DNA from: Methylocystis iwaonis
Lineage (GTDB): Bacteria; Pseudomonadota; Alphaproteobacteria; Rhizobiales; Beijerinckiaceae
Reading direction: 5' to 3'
DNA: 64,000 nt
Assembly (NCBI RefSeq): GCF_027925385.1
Contig: NZ_AP027142.1
Span: 248,001-312,000 of the forward strand
Under the pieces are notes generated by a model. It saw nothing but the letters and a program-made list of their open reading frames with translations. It did no database searches and was not told the origin of the DNA. A program made the position numbers and the translations under genes. Below are positions 36,453 through 46,087 of the stretch, one piece after another; position 1 is the stretch's first letter, and every line of letters starts with the position of its first letter.

Positions 36453-36841
36453 TCAGGCTTTGGCCGATGCTTTTTTCGGCCCTTTCTTGGACTCAACAGC
36501 GTCGACCTCGGCGTCGTCCGATTCAGCCTCGGTCACTTCGGCATATCCGGCGCGTCCTCCGATGCTGCATCCGCCGTCGCGGCATCGTCTGGCGCGTCCT
36601 CTGAGACGGCCTCTGTCGCCTCGTCGGCCGCCGCTTCCTCTGCTACTGCTTCTGCCGTCTCGGCATCGACAGACGCTTCTTCCAACACAGGCCCCGCGGC
36701 AGGAACAGCGATGTTGCGTTTGGCGTCAGCTAACACAAGACGACGCAGATAAGATGTGTCCGAGTCCGGCGCTTCTTCGAGTTTGAGGAGAATTCTGAGA
36801 GCTTGCATGGCGTCAAAGCTCGCGACCAATGCACTCGACAT
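36453..36841 (-). pseudogene. Acidic Ala/Glu-rich protein, probable frameshift near the C-terminus
   Basis: From the ATG at 36841 (GAGAGGA upstream) a 102-residue frame runs to a stop at 36533. Residues 1-50 form a folded-looking part (FDAMQALRILLKLEEAP, YLRRLVLADAKRN); the rest is Ala/Glu/Asp-rich. After the stop the same composition continues in another frame (EVTEAESDDAEVDAVESKKG, then a Lys-rich tail) to a TGA at 36453. One missing base near 36540 would join them. This could be a true frameshift, a sequencing error, or two chance frames. Family unknown. Confidence 0.5.
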
Positions 36842-37143
36842 CCGTTTATCCTCTCGTATCACGCGTCAACAAAATCGTTGTATCGCGCATGCTTAGGACA
36901 AGATTCGAATGTGTCGGAACTTGGCCGTTTCACACTCTGAAATGCGTGCGTGCACGCGAACATGGATCATCCACACGTATGTCTTTTTGCATGCACACGC
37001 ACGACTCCATCTGGCCTCTTCGTGCGGATGATGAACGCTCGTTTCGATGTATCCAGCAACTGTCGCCTTGCGCTCGCACGAGTCCCATCAGGCTTGAAAA
37101 AGATGCAGCGCGATTCGCTTGATCAACTTCGCCAACACGCCAC
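36842..37143. other. Gene-poor gap upstream of rsmD
   Basis: About 300 bases, less GC-rich than the neighbours, with alternating T/G-C/A runs (GCGTGCGTGCACGCG at about 36943, TGCATGCACACGCACG at about 36989) able to form small hairpins. Open frames here are short, lack ribosome sites and do not look coding. I see no tRNA and no clear promoter. Confidence 0.4.
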
Positions 37144-37701
37144 TCAACGCGCAACGCGCGCAAACACGAATTGCGTGTCGCCATATCGGCGCGCATCTTC
37201 CTGCTTGAGAGACGACGGCAATTCGATCGTCGCGTTGGCGGCCTCTTCGATGACGACAAGCGCATCATCGGTAAGCCAACCGCCCTCAATCAACGCGCGC
37301 AACGCTGGCTCCGTGAGACCCTTGCCATAGGGCGGGTCGAGAAAGGCGAGCGAGACGATTTCGCCCGGCGGCGCGAGGCCGAGCTTGGTCGCGTCGCGGC
37401 GGAAGATTCGAGTGACGCCGCCCAGACCCAGCGTCTCGATATTGGCGCGCAGAAGCGCGCGCGCTTCCGTTCCGTCATCGACGAAAAGCGCGCGCGCGGC
37501 GCCGCGCGAGAGCGCTTCCAAGCCCAGCGCGCCGGTGCCGGCGAAAAGGTCGATCACCGCGGCGCCGGTGATCGGATCGTCGAAACCATGGGCGAGAATG
37601 TCGAAGACAGATTCGCGCAAGCGGTCCGTTGTCGGGCGAATGGCTTGCGAGCGCGGGCTCGCGAGCGCCCGCCCGCGAAGCGCGCCGCCGACGATGCGCA
37701 T
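37144..37701 (-). CDS. rsmD: 16S rRNA (guanine(966)-N2)-methyltransferase
   Basis: A 185-residue SAM-dependent methyltransferase acting on 16S rRNA in the 30S head. The N-terminus MRIVGGALRGRALASP, motif I VIDLFAGTGALGLEALSRGA and catalytic DPPYGKG match the family. It starts three bases after the rluB stop, so it is probably cotranscribed with that gene, a common pairing. Confidence 0.95.
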   Translation of the reverse strand: MRIVGGALRGRALASPRSQAIRPTTDRLRESVFDILAHGFDDPITGAAVIDLFAGTGALGLEALSRGAARALFVDDGTEARALLRANIETLGLGGVTRIFRRDATKLGLAPPGEIVSLAFLDPPYGKGLTEPALRALIEGGWLTDDALVVIEEAANATIELPSSLKQEDARRYGDTQFVFARVAR

Positions 37702-37704
37702 GGC

Positions 37705-39732
37705 TTATTCTCCGCGCGGCTTGCGCGGTCCTCTCGACGGACCTTTGCTCGGGCCTTTGCCGGGGCCGCGGCCCTTTGGCGGGCCTTTCGGCGGGCCCTT
37801 GCGCGGCCCGCCGCTGCGGGCGCCGCGAGGCGCGCCTTCGCCTGAGGTCCGGCCTTCGCCGCTGCGCGGACGCTGCGATTTGCGCTCGTCCCCGCCGCGC
37901 GCAAAGCCGCGCTCGGCGCGCGGGCCCTCGAACTTGCGCGGCCGCGCCTCCCGCTCGTCAGCGCCACGGGCGCGACGGGGGGCTTCGCCGTCACGACGCG
38001 GCGGACGGCGTTCGGCGCGCGGCTGCTCTCCCTCATGCGGGCGCGTGCGCGCATGACCGCGCGCAGCCGTTGCATCGCCATGGTCGCGCCGCGCTTGCGT
38101 GTCACGCTCGCGCGGCGGCCGGGCGGCGCGTTCACCGCGCTCACCCTCGAGACGCGGGCGGCGATTTTCGCCGCCGCGCCGGTCGTCCCGCGCGAAACCT
38201 TCGCCACGCGCACCTCTCGCGGGGCCACGTGAAGGCTCGCGCTCACTCTCGAAACGTGGGCGGCGATTTTCAGCGCCGCGTCGATCGTCCCGCACGAAAC
38301 CTTCGCCGCGTGCGCCTCTCGCGGGGCCGCGCCCGGACTCGCGCTCGCCTTCGAAACGCGGGCGGCGGTTTTCGGCGCCGCGCCGATCGTCCCGCGCAAA
38401 TCCCTCGCCGCGCACGCCCCTTGCGGCGCCGCGCGCGGGCCGCTCGGCCTCCGCCTCGTCACGTCTCGGGCGGCGGCCCGTGCGCATCGCGTCGAAACGC
38501 TTGGCGTTGCGCGACGGCGCTTCGTCTTCGGCCGCCGGCTTGCGGCGCGTCAGCGTCACGCGCTCAACGGCGACGGCGCGGCCCTTGCGGTCGGCCGTGG
38601 CGGTGCGTTCAATGCGCGCGCGCGGACCTTTTTCGGCATTCTCGTCGCGTTGCTTGCGCAGCACGGAAACATGTTTGCGCGACCGCTTTTCAGTGCGTTC
38701 GCGCTGTTCCTGCTGCTCGGTCGGGGTCGCCTCGCGCAAGGGCGAGGCAAAATCAGCGCCCGCAAGCTCCGCGAGACTCTTGCCCAATTGCTCGCGCAGC
38801 GTTTTGAGCTTCACTTCCTCGACAACGCCCTCGCCCAGCTCGCCGAGCTGGAAGGGCCCGTAAGAGACGCGGATCAGGCGCGTGACGTCGAGGCCAAGAT
38901 GTTCCATCACGCGCTTGACTTCGCGGTTCTTGCCCTCGGTGAGGCTCAAGGCGATCCAGGCGTTGCCGCCCTGCACGCGCTCGAGCCGCGCCTCGATCGG
39001 AGCATAGGTGACGTCCTCGACGGTGACGCCTTTCTTCAGCTCGTCGAGCTGCGCCTGATCGATCTCGCCATGGACGCGCACGCGATAGCGCCGCGTCCAG
39101 CCGGTCGCCGGCAATTCCAGCGTGCGCGCGAGACCGCCGTCATTGGTAAGAAGCAGCAGGCCTTCGGTGTTGATGTCGAGCCGACCGACGCTGACGAGGC
39201 GCGGAAGATCGGGGTGTCTTTCTTCCAGATAAGCGAAGACGGTCGGGCGTCCTTCCGGATCGCTCGCTGTGGTGACGAGACCCTGCGGCTTGTGAAACAA
39301 AAAGAGCCGCGTGCGCTCGCGCGCCTGCATCGGCTCGCCGTCGATGGTGATCTTGTCGGCCTCGGTGACATTGACGGCCGGGCTCGTGAGCGTCTCGCCA
39401 TTGACGGCGACGCGGCCTTCCTCAATCCATTGTTCGGCGTCGCGGCGCGAGCAGACGCCGGCGCGCGCCATCGCCTTGGCGATGCGTTCGCCTTCGAAAG
39501 CGCTCGTCTTTTCGACCGGCGCGGGGACGGGCTTTGCCCGCTTGGCCGCGGGCCGCGGCTTATCGAATTTGGGCTTGGCGGCTTTTTCGCCGCTGGGCTT
39601 ATTGAATTTCGGTTTGTCCGAATCGAATTTCTTGGGCGCGCCGTCGCGCGCAGCGGTCTTGGAGTCGCGGCGGCGCATGGGGCGGTCGCCGCCGGGCGCG
39701 CCGGAGCGCTTGGTTGGTTTTTTGTCGGCCAT
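37705..39732 (-). CDS. rluB: rRNA pseudouridine synthase (RluB/RsuA family) with long basic tail
   Basis: Makes pseudouridine in 23S rRNA. The 675-residue protein has a Lys/Pro-rich N-terminus (1-75) and an S4 RNA-binding domain (80-140: RIAKAMARAGVCSRRDAEQW). The RsuA/RluB catalytic domain follows (145-320) with GRLDINTEGLLLLTNDG carrying the catalytic Asp. A 340-residue Arg/Gly/Glu-rich tail includes three 34-residue tandem repeats. The core is normal; the tail is far longer than in enterobacteria and is likely disordered and RNA-binding. Confidence 0.94.
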   Translation of the reverse strand: MADKKPTKRSGAPGGDRPMRRRDSKTAARDGAPKKFDSDKPKFNKPSGEKAAKPKFDKPRPAAKRAKPVPAPVEKTSAFEGERIAKAMARAGVCSRRDAEQWIEEGRVAVNGETLTSPAVNVTEADKITIDGEPMQARERTRLFLFHKPQGLVTTASDPEGRPTVFAYLEERHPDLPRLVSVGRLDINTEGLLLLTNDGGLARTLELPATGWTRRYRVRVHGEIDQAQLDELKKGVTVEDVTYAPIEARLERVQGGNAWIALSLTEGKNREVKRVMEHLGLDVTRLIRVSYGPFQLGELGEGVVEEVKLKTLREQLGKSLAELAGADFASPLREATPTEQQEQRERTEKRSRKHVSVLRKQRDENAEKGPRARIERTATADRKGRAVAVERVTLTRRKPAAEDEAPSRNAKRFDAMRTGRRPRRDEAEAERPARGAARGVRGEGFARDDRRGAENRRPRFEGERESGRGPARGARGEGFVRDDRRGAENRRPRFESEREPSRGPARGARGEGFARDDRRGGENRRPRLEGERGERAARPPRERDTQARRDHGDATAARGHARTRPHEGEQPRAERRPPRRDGEAPRRARGADEREARPRKFEGPRAERGFARGGDERKSQRPRSGEGRTSGEGAPRGARSGGPRKGPPKGPPKGRGPGKGPSKGPSRGPRKPRGE
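38156..38461. repeat. Three tandem 102-bp repeats inside rluB
   Basis: The phrase GGGCGGCGATTTT or a close variant recurs at 38156, 38258 and 38360, exactly 102 bases apart. Each unit codes for 34 residues built around RGEGFARDDRRGAENRRPRF. Because 102 is a multiple of three, copy-number change keeps the frame. Slight divergence between units shows they are not a recent assembly error. Confidence 0.85.
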
Positions 39733-39855
39733 GATCTTTGATAGCAGGCGCCGGGATGGCTTTGAAGCGCGATCAACGGAGATAAGTGAAATGTATGGAG
39801 CGATGAGACGCCAACCTAGTGGCGAGATTGGCGCGACTCTCTACGTCCGCCAATC

Positions 39856-39980
39856 CCTCCCCTTTATGGGGAGGGTGGCCCCGCGAAGCGGGGTCGCGTG
39901 GGGTTTGCTCCAACCGTCGTCATTGCTGCGCGAACCCCACCCGGCGGTCTGCGACCGCCGACCTCCCCGTAAAGGGGAGG
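39856..39980. repeat. Palindromic intergenic repeat (CCTCCCCTTTA family)
   Basis: Outer arms CCTCCCCTTTATGGGGAGG and CCTCCCCGTAAAGGGGAGG are each self-complementary. Inner arms GTGGGGTTTGC and GCGCGAACCCCAC pair, with further small hairpins CCCCGCGAAGCGGGG and GGCGGTCTGCGACCGCC. It lies between divergent rluB and tadA and occupies most of their 279-base gap. Confidence 0.85.
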
Positions 39981-40011
39981 TATTTGGCGCCGCCGCGTCG
40001 GCCAATGAATA

Positions 40012-40455
40012 ATGGCTTCTGACCCCTTCGCCGCCGCTTTCGCCGCCGCCCGCGCGGCGGCGCAAGCCGAGGAGGTGCCTGTCGGCGCGGCCATCTTGCG
40101 CGCCGGTCAGATCATCGCGACCGCCGGCAATCGCACGCTACGCGACAAAGACCCCACGGCGCATGCTGAAATGCTGGCGATTCGCGCCGCCTGCGAGGCG
40201 ATCGACAGCGAGCGGCTGATCGACTGCGACCTCTATGTCACGCTGGAGCCCTGCGCCATGTGCGCCGCCGCGATCTCCTTCGCGCGCATCCGGCGGCTTT
40301 ATTTTTCCGCGGACGATCCGAAAGGCGGGGCTGTGGAGCACGGGCCGCGCTTTTTCTCGCAGCCCACCTGCCATCATGCGCCGGACGTCTATGGCGGGTT
40401 TCGCGAGAGCGAGGCGGCAAAATTGCTGCGCGATTTCTTTCAGTCGCGGCGCTGA
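40012..40455 (+). CDS. tadA: tRNA-specific adenosine deaminase
   Basis: Converts A34 to inosine in tRNA-Arg(ACG), an essential step in decoding. The 147-residue protein has the zinc site HAEML (with the catalytic Glu) and EPCAMC, plus the C-terminal YGGFRESEA region. The last 16 bases overlap the end of the convergent patatin gene. Confidence 0.94.
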   Translation: MASDPFAAAFAAARAAAQAEEVPVGAAILRAGQIIATAGNRTLRDKDPTAHAEMLAIRAACEAIDSERLIDCDLYVTLEPCAMCAAAISFARIRRLYFSADDPKGGAVEHGPRFFSQPTCHHAPDVYGGFRESEAAKLLRDFFQSRR

Positions 40456-41312
40456 GGCTCCAGCCGCTCGGCGGCCTTCAACAGCCCCTCCCGCAATTTG
40501 TCGCGGCAGGCGTCACCCGCCGTAAAAATGCGCGAGGCCTTGAAGAGGTCGAGCGCGAGATATTGATGCACACCCGGCGCGAGAAGCACGTCCGGCGGGT
40601 TCTCCTCGATCATGCGCGAGCTGATGGAGTTCATGAGGATCTGGCTTGCGACGATCATCGTCTGGAAGGGCGAGGGCGCACGGGTCTCGCTTTCCATGCC
40701 CGAATTGCCGGAGACATTCACCGCGACGATGATGTCGGCCTTCCCCTGCAGATGGTCATAGGGCAATGGATTGACGAGACCGCCGTCGACCAGATAGCCG
40801 AGCTCGCTTTTGGGCGGACGCACCACGCCGGGGATCGCCATGGAGCCGGCGATGGCCGTGCGCAGCGACCCTTTGGAAAACACCGCCTCGCAGCGCCGAC
40901 GGAAGTCGGTCGCCACCACGGTCATGGGTATGTCCAGATCTTCGAAGCGGTCCGGCATGCCCTCGGGCCAGAAGGCGTCCAGAAAACGTACGCCGTCGAA
41001 AAGCAGCGGATGCGCAAGACGCGTCAGAAGCGGCTGGCGGCGGCGCGCCCGCGCGTAAAGCAGCTTGCGCGCGAGGCCGAGCCGGTTGCTCAGGATCGCC
41101 TCGGTGTGTGCGCGCAGCTCCGCGCCCGAGAAGCCCGCGGCATAAGCGGCGCCGATAATGGCGCCGATCGAGGTTCCCGCCATGGCGACGGGCCGCACGC
41201 CCATGTCGTCGAGGGCCTGCAGCACGCTGATATGGGCGAGGCCGCGCGCGCCCCCGCCGCCGAGCGCTACGGCGACTGTCTTGCCGCCGAGAACGCCGCG
41301 GCGCTTCGTCAA
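40440..41312 (-). CDS. Patatin-like phospholipase
   Basis: A 290-residue patatin: oxyanion loop GGGGARG, nucleophile elbow GTSIGA (Ser about residue 47) and catalytic Asp in LVDGGLVNP. A Ser-Asp dyad lipid acyl hydrolase of the RssA/cytosolic type; no signal peptide is seen. I take the TTG at 41312, which overlaps the stop of the upstream hydrolase (TTTGA); longer in-frame starts would lie inside that gene and add only Arg-rich non-homologous residues. Confidence 0.9.
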   Translation of the reverse strand: MTKRRGVLGGKTVAVALGGGGARGLAHISVLQALDDMGVRPVAMAGTSIGAIIGAAYAAGFSGAELRAHTEAILSNRLGLARKLLYARARRRQPLLTRLAHPLLFDGVRFLDAFWPEGMPDRFEDLDIPMTVVATDFRRRCEAVFSKGSLRTAIAGSMAIPGVVRPPKSELGYLVDGGLVNPLPYDHLQGKADIIVAVNVSGNSGMESETRAPSPFQTMIVASQILMNSISSRMIEENPPDVLLAPGVHQYLALDLFKASRIFTAGDACRDKLREGLLKAAERLEPQRRD

Positions 41313-42205
41313 AGGAAGCGTTCCAGGGCTTGCAGCGTCGCCTCGGGCGCCTCTTCCATGGCGTAGAGACCGGCGTCGACGGCGGCGCCCGTGACGTCGT
41401 CGCCCCATTCCTTCCAGGCGTCGACAAGCGAGGGGCCCACAGCCGGGAAGGTCGTTTCGCCGTAGAGGATGAGCGTCGGCGTCAGCAGCTTCTTGCCCGC
41501 GGCCTTGTCGGCGAGCAGGACTTCCTTGTCGATGGTCGCGCCGGCGCGGAAGTCCTCACAAAAGGCGTGGATGCGCGCGGGTTCGTTGAAGGCGGCGCGA
41601 TAATGCGCCAGCGCCGCCGCGCCGAAGACGTCGAGCGACTTCTCCTTGGTCGAGCTTTTCAGCGCGTCGTCGAGGAAATCGTTGGGGTCGAGCGCGATCA
41701 GCTCCTCTGGGCGCGGGGCTTCCGTGGCGAGGAAGCGGGCGCGGCCGAGGCGCCAGAGGTCGCCGGCGCCAAAATTGTCGTCGATCGGCGCGATATTGAT
41801 CAGCGCGAGCTTCGTCAGCCGTCCGGGATGGTCGAGCGCGAGGCGCAGGCCGACGCGCGCGCCGCGGTCGTGGCCGATAAGCGAAAATTGCACATGGCCC
41901 AGCGCCTCCATGACCTTGACCACGTCGCCCGCCATCTCGCGCTTCGTATAGGCCTCGCCCTTCTCGCTCTCGGGCGCCGCCGACCAGCCATAGCCGCGCA
42001 GATCCATGGCGACGACGGTAAAGCGCTCGGCGAGCTTCGGCGCAATGCTGCGCCAGGCCACATGCGTTTCGCCGAAGCCGTGCAGCAGGACGAGCGCCGG
42101 TCCGGCGCCGTGAGACCGCGCGAAGATTTTGCCGGCCTGCGTATCGATCCAATGCGAGGCGAAACCGGGGAAGAGATCGGCAAGTTCAGACATTTGGTCA
42201 ACCAT
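41309..42205 (-). CDS. Alpha/beta hydrolase, haloacetate dehalogenase-like, lacking the expected catalytic His
   Basis: A 298-residue protein close to fluoroacetate/haloacetate dehalogenases. It has [26 protein letters not shown], and the nucleophile Asp in [18 protein letters not shown]. In relatives the catalytic His sits in a C-terminal GHF or GHFxxEE segment; here the aligned stretch reads [12 protein letters not shown], with Leu in place of His. It may use another base or be catalytically altered. The start is the ATG at 42205; an ATG four codons in is possible. Coupled to the patatin gene. Confidence 0.82.
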   Translation of the reverse strand: MVDQMSELADLFPGFASHWIDTQAGKIFARSHGAGPALVLLHGFGETHVAWRSIAPKLAERFTVVAMDLRGYGWSAAPESEKGEAYTKREMAGDVVKVMEALGHVQFSLIGHDRGARVGLRLALDHPGRLTKLALINIAPIDDNFGAGDLWRLGRARFLATEAPRPEELIALDPNDFLDDALKSSTKEKSLDVFGAAALAHYRAAFNEPARIHAFCEDFRAGATIDKEVLLADKAAGKKLLTPTLILYGETTFPAVGPSLVDAWKEWGDDVTGAAVDAGLYAMEEAPEATLQALERFL

Positions 42206-42417
42206 GTTCAGCGGGGCCGCAGCAGCCCTTGGGGTGGATGTTATATTGTAACAACCCTCGAACTGCCACGTTTTTTCTTCTCTATGCGCCGACCGGGGAC
42301 TTTGTCACGGAAACAATATTCCTTATTTGCTTGAATGAAACGCCGGAGCGCCGTGCTTACAGGCTCGGGCGACGTGAAAAATCAGAACAAGCTTGTTTGG
42401 CCTTGTGGGAGAAAATG

Positions 42418-43005
42418 ATGAGCAAGATCGTCGACGAAGTTTTGTCCGCCAACGCCGCTTACGTGTCGGGCTTCGGCTCGAAGGGCGATCTCGCTTTGCC
42501 GCCGGCGCGCGGTTTCGCGATTCTGACCTGCATGGATGCGCGTCTCGACCCGGCGAAATACGCCGGCCTTTCCGAAGGCGACGCGCATGTCATCCGCAAC
42601 GCCGGCGGCCGCGCGTCCGACGACGCGATCCGTTCGCTGGTCATTTCCCACAAGCTGCTCGGCACGAATGAGTGGTTCGTGATCCATCACACCAATTGCG
42701 GCATGGAGCTGTTCTGCGACGAGGTGATGAGCGAGCTGCTCGACGACAACCTCGCGACCGCTTCGCTCGACATGGGGACGTTGAAATGGTCGAACCCGCA
42801 GCATGGCGGCGGCTGCTCGGCGGGCCATTTCATCAAATGGCACACGATCAAGAACCAGGAAGAGAGCGTCGCGCAGGACGTCGCGCGCATCCGCTCGCAT
42901 CCGCTGGTTCCGAAGAACATTCCGATCTACGGCTATATCTATGACGTGAAGACCGGCAAGCTGAATGAAGTGCCGGGGGCGTCGGAGATCGGGCGGGCCG
43001 CCTGA
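42418..43005 (+). CDS. Beta-class carbonic anhydrase
   Basis: A 195-residue enzyme interconverting CO2 and bicarbonate. The zinc-site pattern is TCMDARLD, then [16 protein letters not shown], then HHTNCGM, giving Cys, His, Cys ligands and the Asp/Arg pair. This is the smaller beta-CA type found in many alphaproteobacteria. GGGAG six bases before the ATG at 42418 sets the start. The 212-base gap upstream shared with the hydrolase is AT-richer and probably holds both promoters. Confidence 0.9.
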   Translation: MSKIVDEVLSANAAYVSGFGSKGDLALPPARGFAILTCMDARLDPAKYAGLSEGDAHVIRNAGGRASDDAIRSLVISHKLLGTNEWFVIHHTNCGMELFCDEVMSELLDDNLATASLDMGTLKWSNPQHGGGCSAGHFIKWHTIKNQEESVAQDVARIRSHPLVPKNIPIYGYIYDVKTGKLNEVPGASEIGRAA

Positions 43006-43083
43006 TATTCTTCTCCGAAGCGGCCTGCGGGCCGTCTAGGTTGATCGGCATCGGGCCCCCTCCCTGTCCCTCCCCCGTTTCAC

Positions 43084-44547
43084 GCTATCGAATGCACACA
43101 TCGTGATTGCCTCGGTCGGGTCTGTTTGATTCCGTTGGTCGCGTTTTGATTCGCGGGGTGGGGCATGGCGATTTCGTATGGACTGGGGCGGTTCGGCGAC
43201 CGCCGCCTGGAAAAAGGGGGGTCTCGTTGCATCGGGGCCTCGTCGCGCGGCCGTGCGCGCGCATCCGTCGGATCGCCGGCGGGCGGCGGGCGCAGGAGGT
43301 GCGGCTCGCGCGCTTCCTGCGCAATCCTGCGGTGACCGCCGAGGAGATGGCGCGGCACGCCGCCGGGCTCACAGCGGCGCGGGCGGCGGGTCGCGACATA
43401 GTGGTGGCGCAGGACACCAGCGAGCTGGCGCTCGGCGGCAAGCGCGCGCAGGCGAACGGCTATGGGCCGGTCGGCAAGGGCGGCGGGACGCGCGGCCTTT
43501 TGCTGCACGCGGCCCTGGCGCTCGACGCCGGCACGGGCGCGCTGCTCGGCCTCGCTCATGCCGAGGTCTGGAACCGCGACACGGGGGCCAAGGTCGCGGC
43601 GCGGCGCTCGCGCGCGCTCGCGGACAAGGAATCGCAGCGCTGGCTCGATGTGGCGACGCATGCGCGCGAGGATTTCGCGGCGGCGAAGCGGATCACTGTC
43701 GTCTCGGATCGGGAGAGCGACATCTACGCGCATCTCGCGCAGCGTCCGGGCGGCGTGGAGCTGATTGTGCGCGCCTGCCAGAACCGGACGATCGCCGCAG
43801 ACGGCGAGGATGCGATCGAGCTTTTGTTCCCCTTCGCCGACGGATTGGCCGAGGCGGGCCGCTTCGTCGCCGAGATCCCGGCGGCTCCGGGACGCAAGGC
43901 GCGCAAGGCGGCGCTCGCGGTCCGCGTCTCGCCGGTCACTTTGCGCAAGCCGCGCCACGGCGCGCGCGACTTGCCGGACGCGGTCGGCGTGACTTTGGTC
44001 GACGTGCGCGAGGTCGGGGCCGCCGAGGGCGTCGCGCCCATTCATTGGCGGCTTCTCACGACCCATGCGGCGACGAGCCTGGCCGAGGCGCGCCGGGTGA
44101 TCGACCTCTATCGAATGCGCTGGACCATCGAGGAATTCTTCCGCACGCTGAAGACGGCGGGCTTCGAGATCGAGCAGGCCGACATCTGCGATCCGAAAGT
44201 GATGATCAAGCTGGTGGCGGCGACGGCGGTCGCCGCTGTGACGGTCATGCAACTGGTCAAGGCGCGCGACGGCGCGACCGACCAGTTGCTGACGGACGCT
44301 TTCGAGCCCGAGGACGAAGCGCTGCTCGAGGCCGTCTCGGCGAAGCTCGAGGGCGCGACGGCCCGCCAGAAGAACCCCCACCGCAAAGGCAGCCTCGCCT
44401 TCGCCGCCTGGGTCGTCGCCAGGCTCGGCGGCTGGACCGCCTATTACGGAAAGCCCGGCCCCAAAGTAATGCGCCAGGGCCTCGACGACTTTCGACGAAT
44501 AAAGTTCGGAGCCGCGCTGACCTTCTACGATGTGTGAATCCGATAGC
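43084..44547. mobile_element. IS4-family insertion sequence, copy 1
   Basis: A 1464-base element with imperfect inverted ends (left GCTATCGAATGCACACATCG, right end in inverse GCTATCGGATTCACACATCG). It is flanked by the 9-base direct repeat CCGTTTCAC at 43075-43083 and 44548-44556, the duplication size of the IS50-like IS4 group. The original target reads CCCGTTTCACGGG, a small palindrome. It carries one transposase gene. It differs from copy 2 at position 43136 (T here, G at 44676); I saw no other difference. Confidence 0.95.
43165..44537 (+). CDS. IS4-family transposase, copy 1 (probable -1 frameshift)
   Basis: A DDE transposase. The short frame from the ATG at 43165 reads MAISYGLGRFGDRRLEK to the run A5G6 at 43211-43221. 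A -1 slip there continues as RGVSLHRGLVARPCARIRR to the stop at 44537, giving 457 residues; both halves match the family N-terminus. Catalytic parts: Asp in VVAQDTSEL, Asp in VVSDRESD, and the YREK signature YRMRWTIEEFFRTLK with exact 2-3-6 spacing. Without slippage a TTG at 43107 gives a 476-residue frame lacking the conserved start. Confidence 0.85.
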
Positions 44548-44623
44548 CCGTTTCACGGGAGAGGGGACACTCGCGATCAGCATCGCTGATGAAGGCGACG
44601 GTCTGCTCCCTCTCCCGCGCAGC

Positions 44624-46087
44624 GCTATCGAATGCACACATCGTGATTGCCTCGGTCGGGTCTGTTTGATTCCGTGGGTCGCGTTTTGATTCGCGGGGTG
44701 GGGCATGGCGATTTCGTATGGACTGGGGCGGTTCGGCGACCGCCGCCTGGAAAAAGGGGGGTCTCGTTGCATCGGGGCCTCGTCGCGCGGCCGTGCGCGC
44801 GCATCCGTCGGATCGCCGGCGGGCGGCGGGCGCAGGAGGTGCGGCTCGCGCGCTTCCTGCGCAATCCTGCGGTGACCGCCGAGGAGATGGCGCGGCACGC
44901 CGCCGGGCTCACAGCGGCGCGGGCGGCGGGTCGCGACATAGTGGTGGCGCAGGACACCAGCGAGCTGGCGCTCGGCGGCAAGCGCGCGCAGGCGAACGGC
45001 TATGGGCCGGTCGGCAAGGGCGGCGGGACGCGCGGCCTTTTGCTGCACGCGGCCCTGGCGCTCGACGCCGGCACGGGCGCGCTGCTCGGCCTCGCTCATG
45101 CCGAGGTCTGGAACCGCGACACGGGGGCCAAGGTCGCGGCGCGGCGCTCGCGCGCGCTCGCGGACAAGGAATCGCAGCGCTGGCTCGATGTGGCGACGCA
45201 TGCGCGCGAGGATTTCGCGGCGGCGAAGCGGATCACTGTCGTCTCGGATCGGGAGAGCGACATCTACGCGCATCTCGCGCAGCGTCCGGGCGGCGTGGAG
45301 CTGATTGTGCGCGCCTGCCAGAACCGGACGATCGCCGCAGACGGCGAGGATGCGATCGAGCTTTTGTTCCCCTTCGCCGACGGATTGGCCGAGGCGGGCC
45401 GCTTCGTCGCCGAGATCCCGGCGGCTCCGGGACGCAAGGCGCGCAAGGCGGCGCTCGCGGTCCGCGTCTCGCCGGTCACTTTGCGCAAGCCGCGCCACGG
45501 CGCGCGCGACTTGCCGGACGCGGTCGGCGTGACTTTGGTCGACGTGCGCGAGGTCGGGGCCGCCGAGGGCGTCGCGCCCATTCATTGGCGGCTTCTCACG
45601 ACCCATGCGGCGACGAGCCTGGCCGAGGCGCGCCGGGTGATCGACCTCTATCGAATGCGCTGGACCATCGAGGAATTCTTCCGCACGCTGAAGACGGCGG
45701 GCTTCGAGATCGAGCAGGCCGACATCTGCGATCCGAAAGTGATGATCAAGCTGGTGGCGGCGACGGCGGTCGCCGCTGTGACGGTCATGCAACTGGTCAA
45801 GGCGCGCGACGGCGCGACCGACCAGTTGCTGACGGACGCTTTCGAGCCCGAGGACGAAGCGCTGCTCGAGGCCGTCTCGGCGAAGCTCGAGGGCGCGACG
45901 GCCCGCCAGAAGAACCCCCACCGCAAAGGCAGCCTCGCCTTCGCCGCCTGGGTCGTCGCCAGGCTCGGCGGCTGGACCGCCTATTACGGAAAGCCCGGCC
46001 CCAAAGTAATGCGCCAGGGCCTCGACGACTTTCGACGAATAAAGTTCGGAGCCGCGCTGACCTTCTACGATGTGTGAATCCGATAGC
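44624..46087. mobile_element. IS4-family insertion sequence, copy 2
   Basis: 1464 bases, same orientation as copy 1 and 76 bases downstream of it. It has its own 9-base duplication CCGCGCAGC at 44615-44623 and 46088-46096, so this was a separate insertion rather than a tandem duplication. The target was CCCGCGCAGCGGG, again a 13-base palindrome. Confidence 0.95.
44705..46077 (+). CDS. IS4-family transposase, copy 2 (probable -1 frameshift)
   Basis: Same coding layout as copy 1: ATG at 44705, A5G6 run at 44751-44761, YREK signature and stop at 46077. The predicted protein is identical to copy 1; the only base difference seen (44676) lies upstream of this start. Keeping the same split frame in both copies argues against a random inactivating mutation in one of them. 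Confidence 0.85.

Noticed and set aside
36829..37330. Overlapping short open frames on both strands before rsmD
   Set aside because: No ribosome sites, unlikely amino-acid composition (many Cys/His/Arg/Ser) and no similarity to known families; treated as non-coding.
38156..38461. Regularly spaced repeats that could suggest a CRISPR array
   Set aside because: The units are directly abutting, 102 bases each and in frame within rluB; there are no spacers.
43178..44689. A 503-codon frame (and its 581-codon equivalent at 44718-46463) within the IS copies
   Set aside because: Gly/Arg/Ala-rich reading in the wrong frame of the transposase; the DDE and YREK motifs are in another frame.
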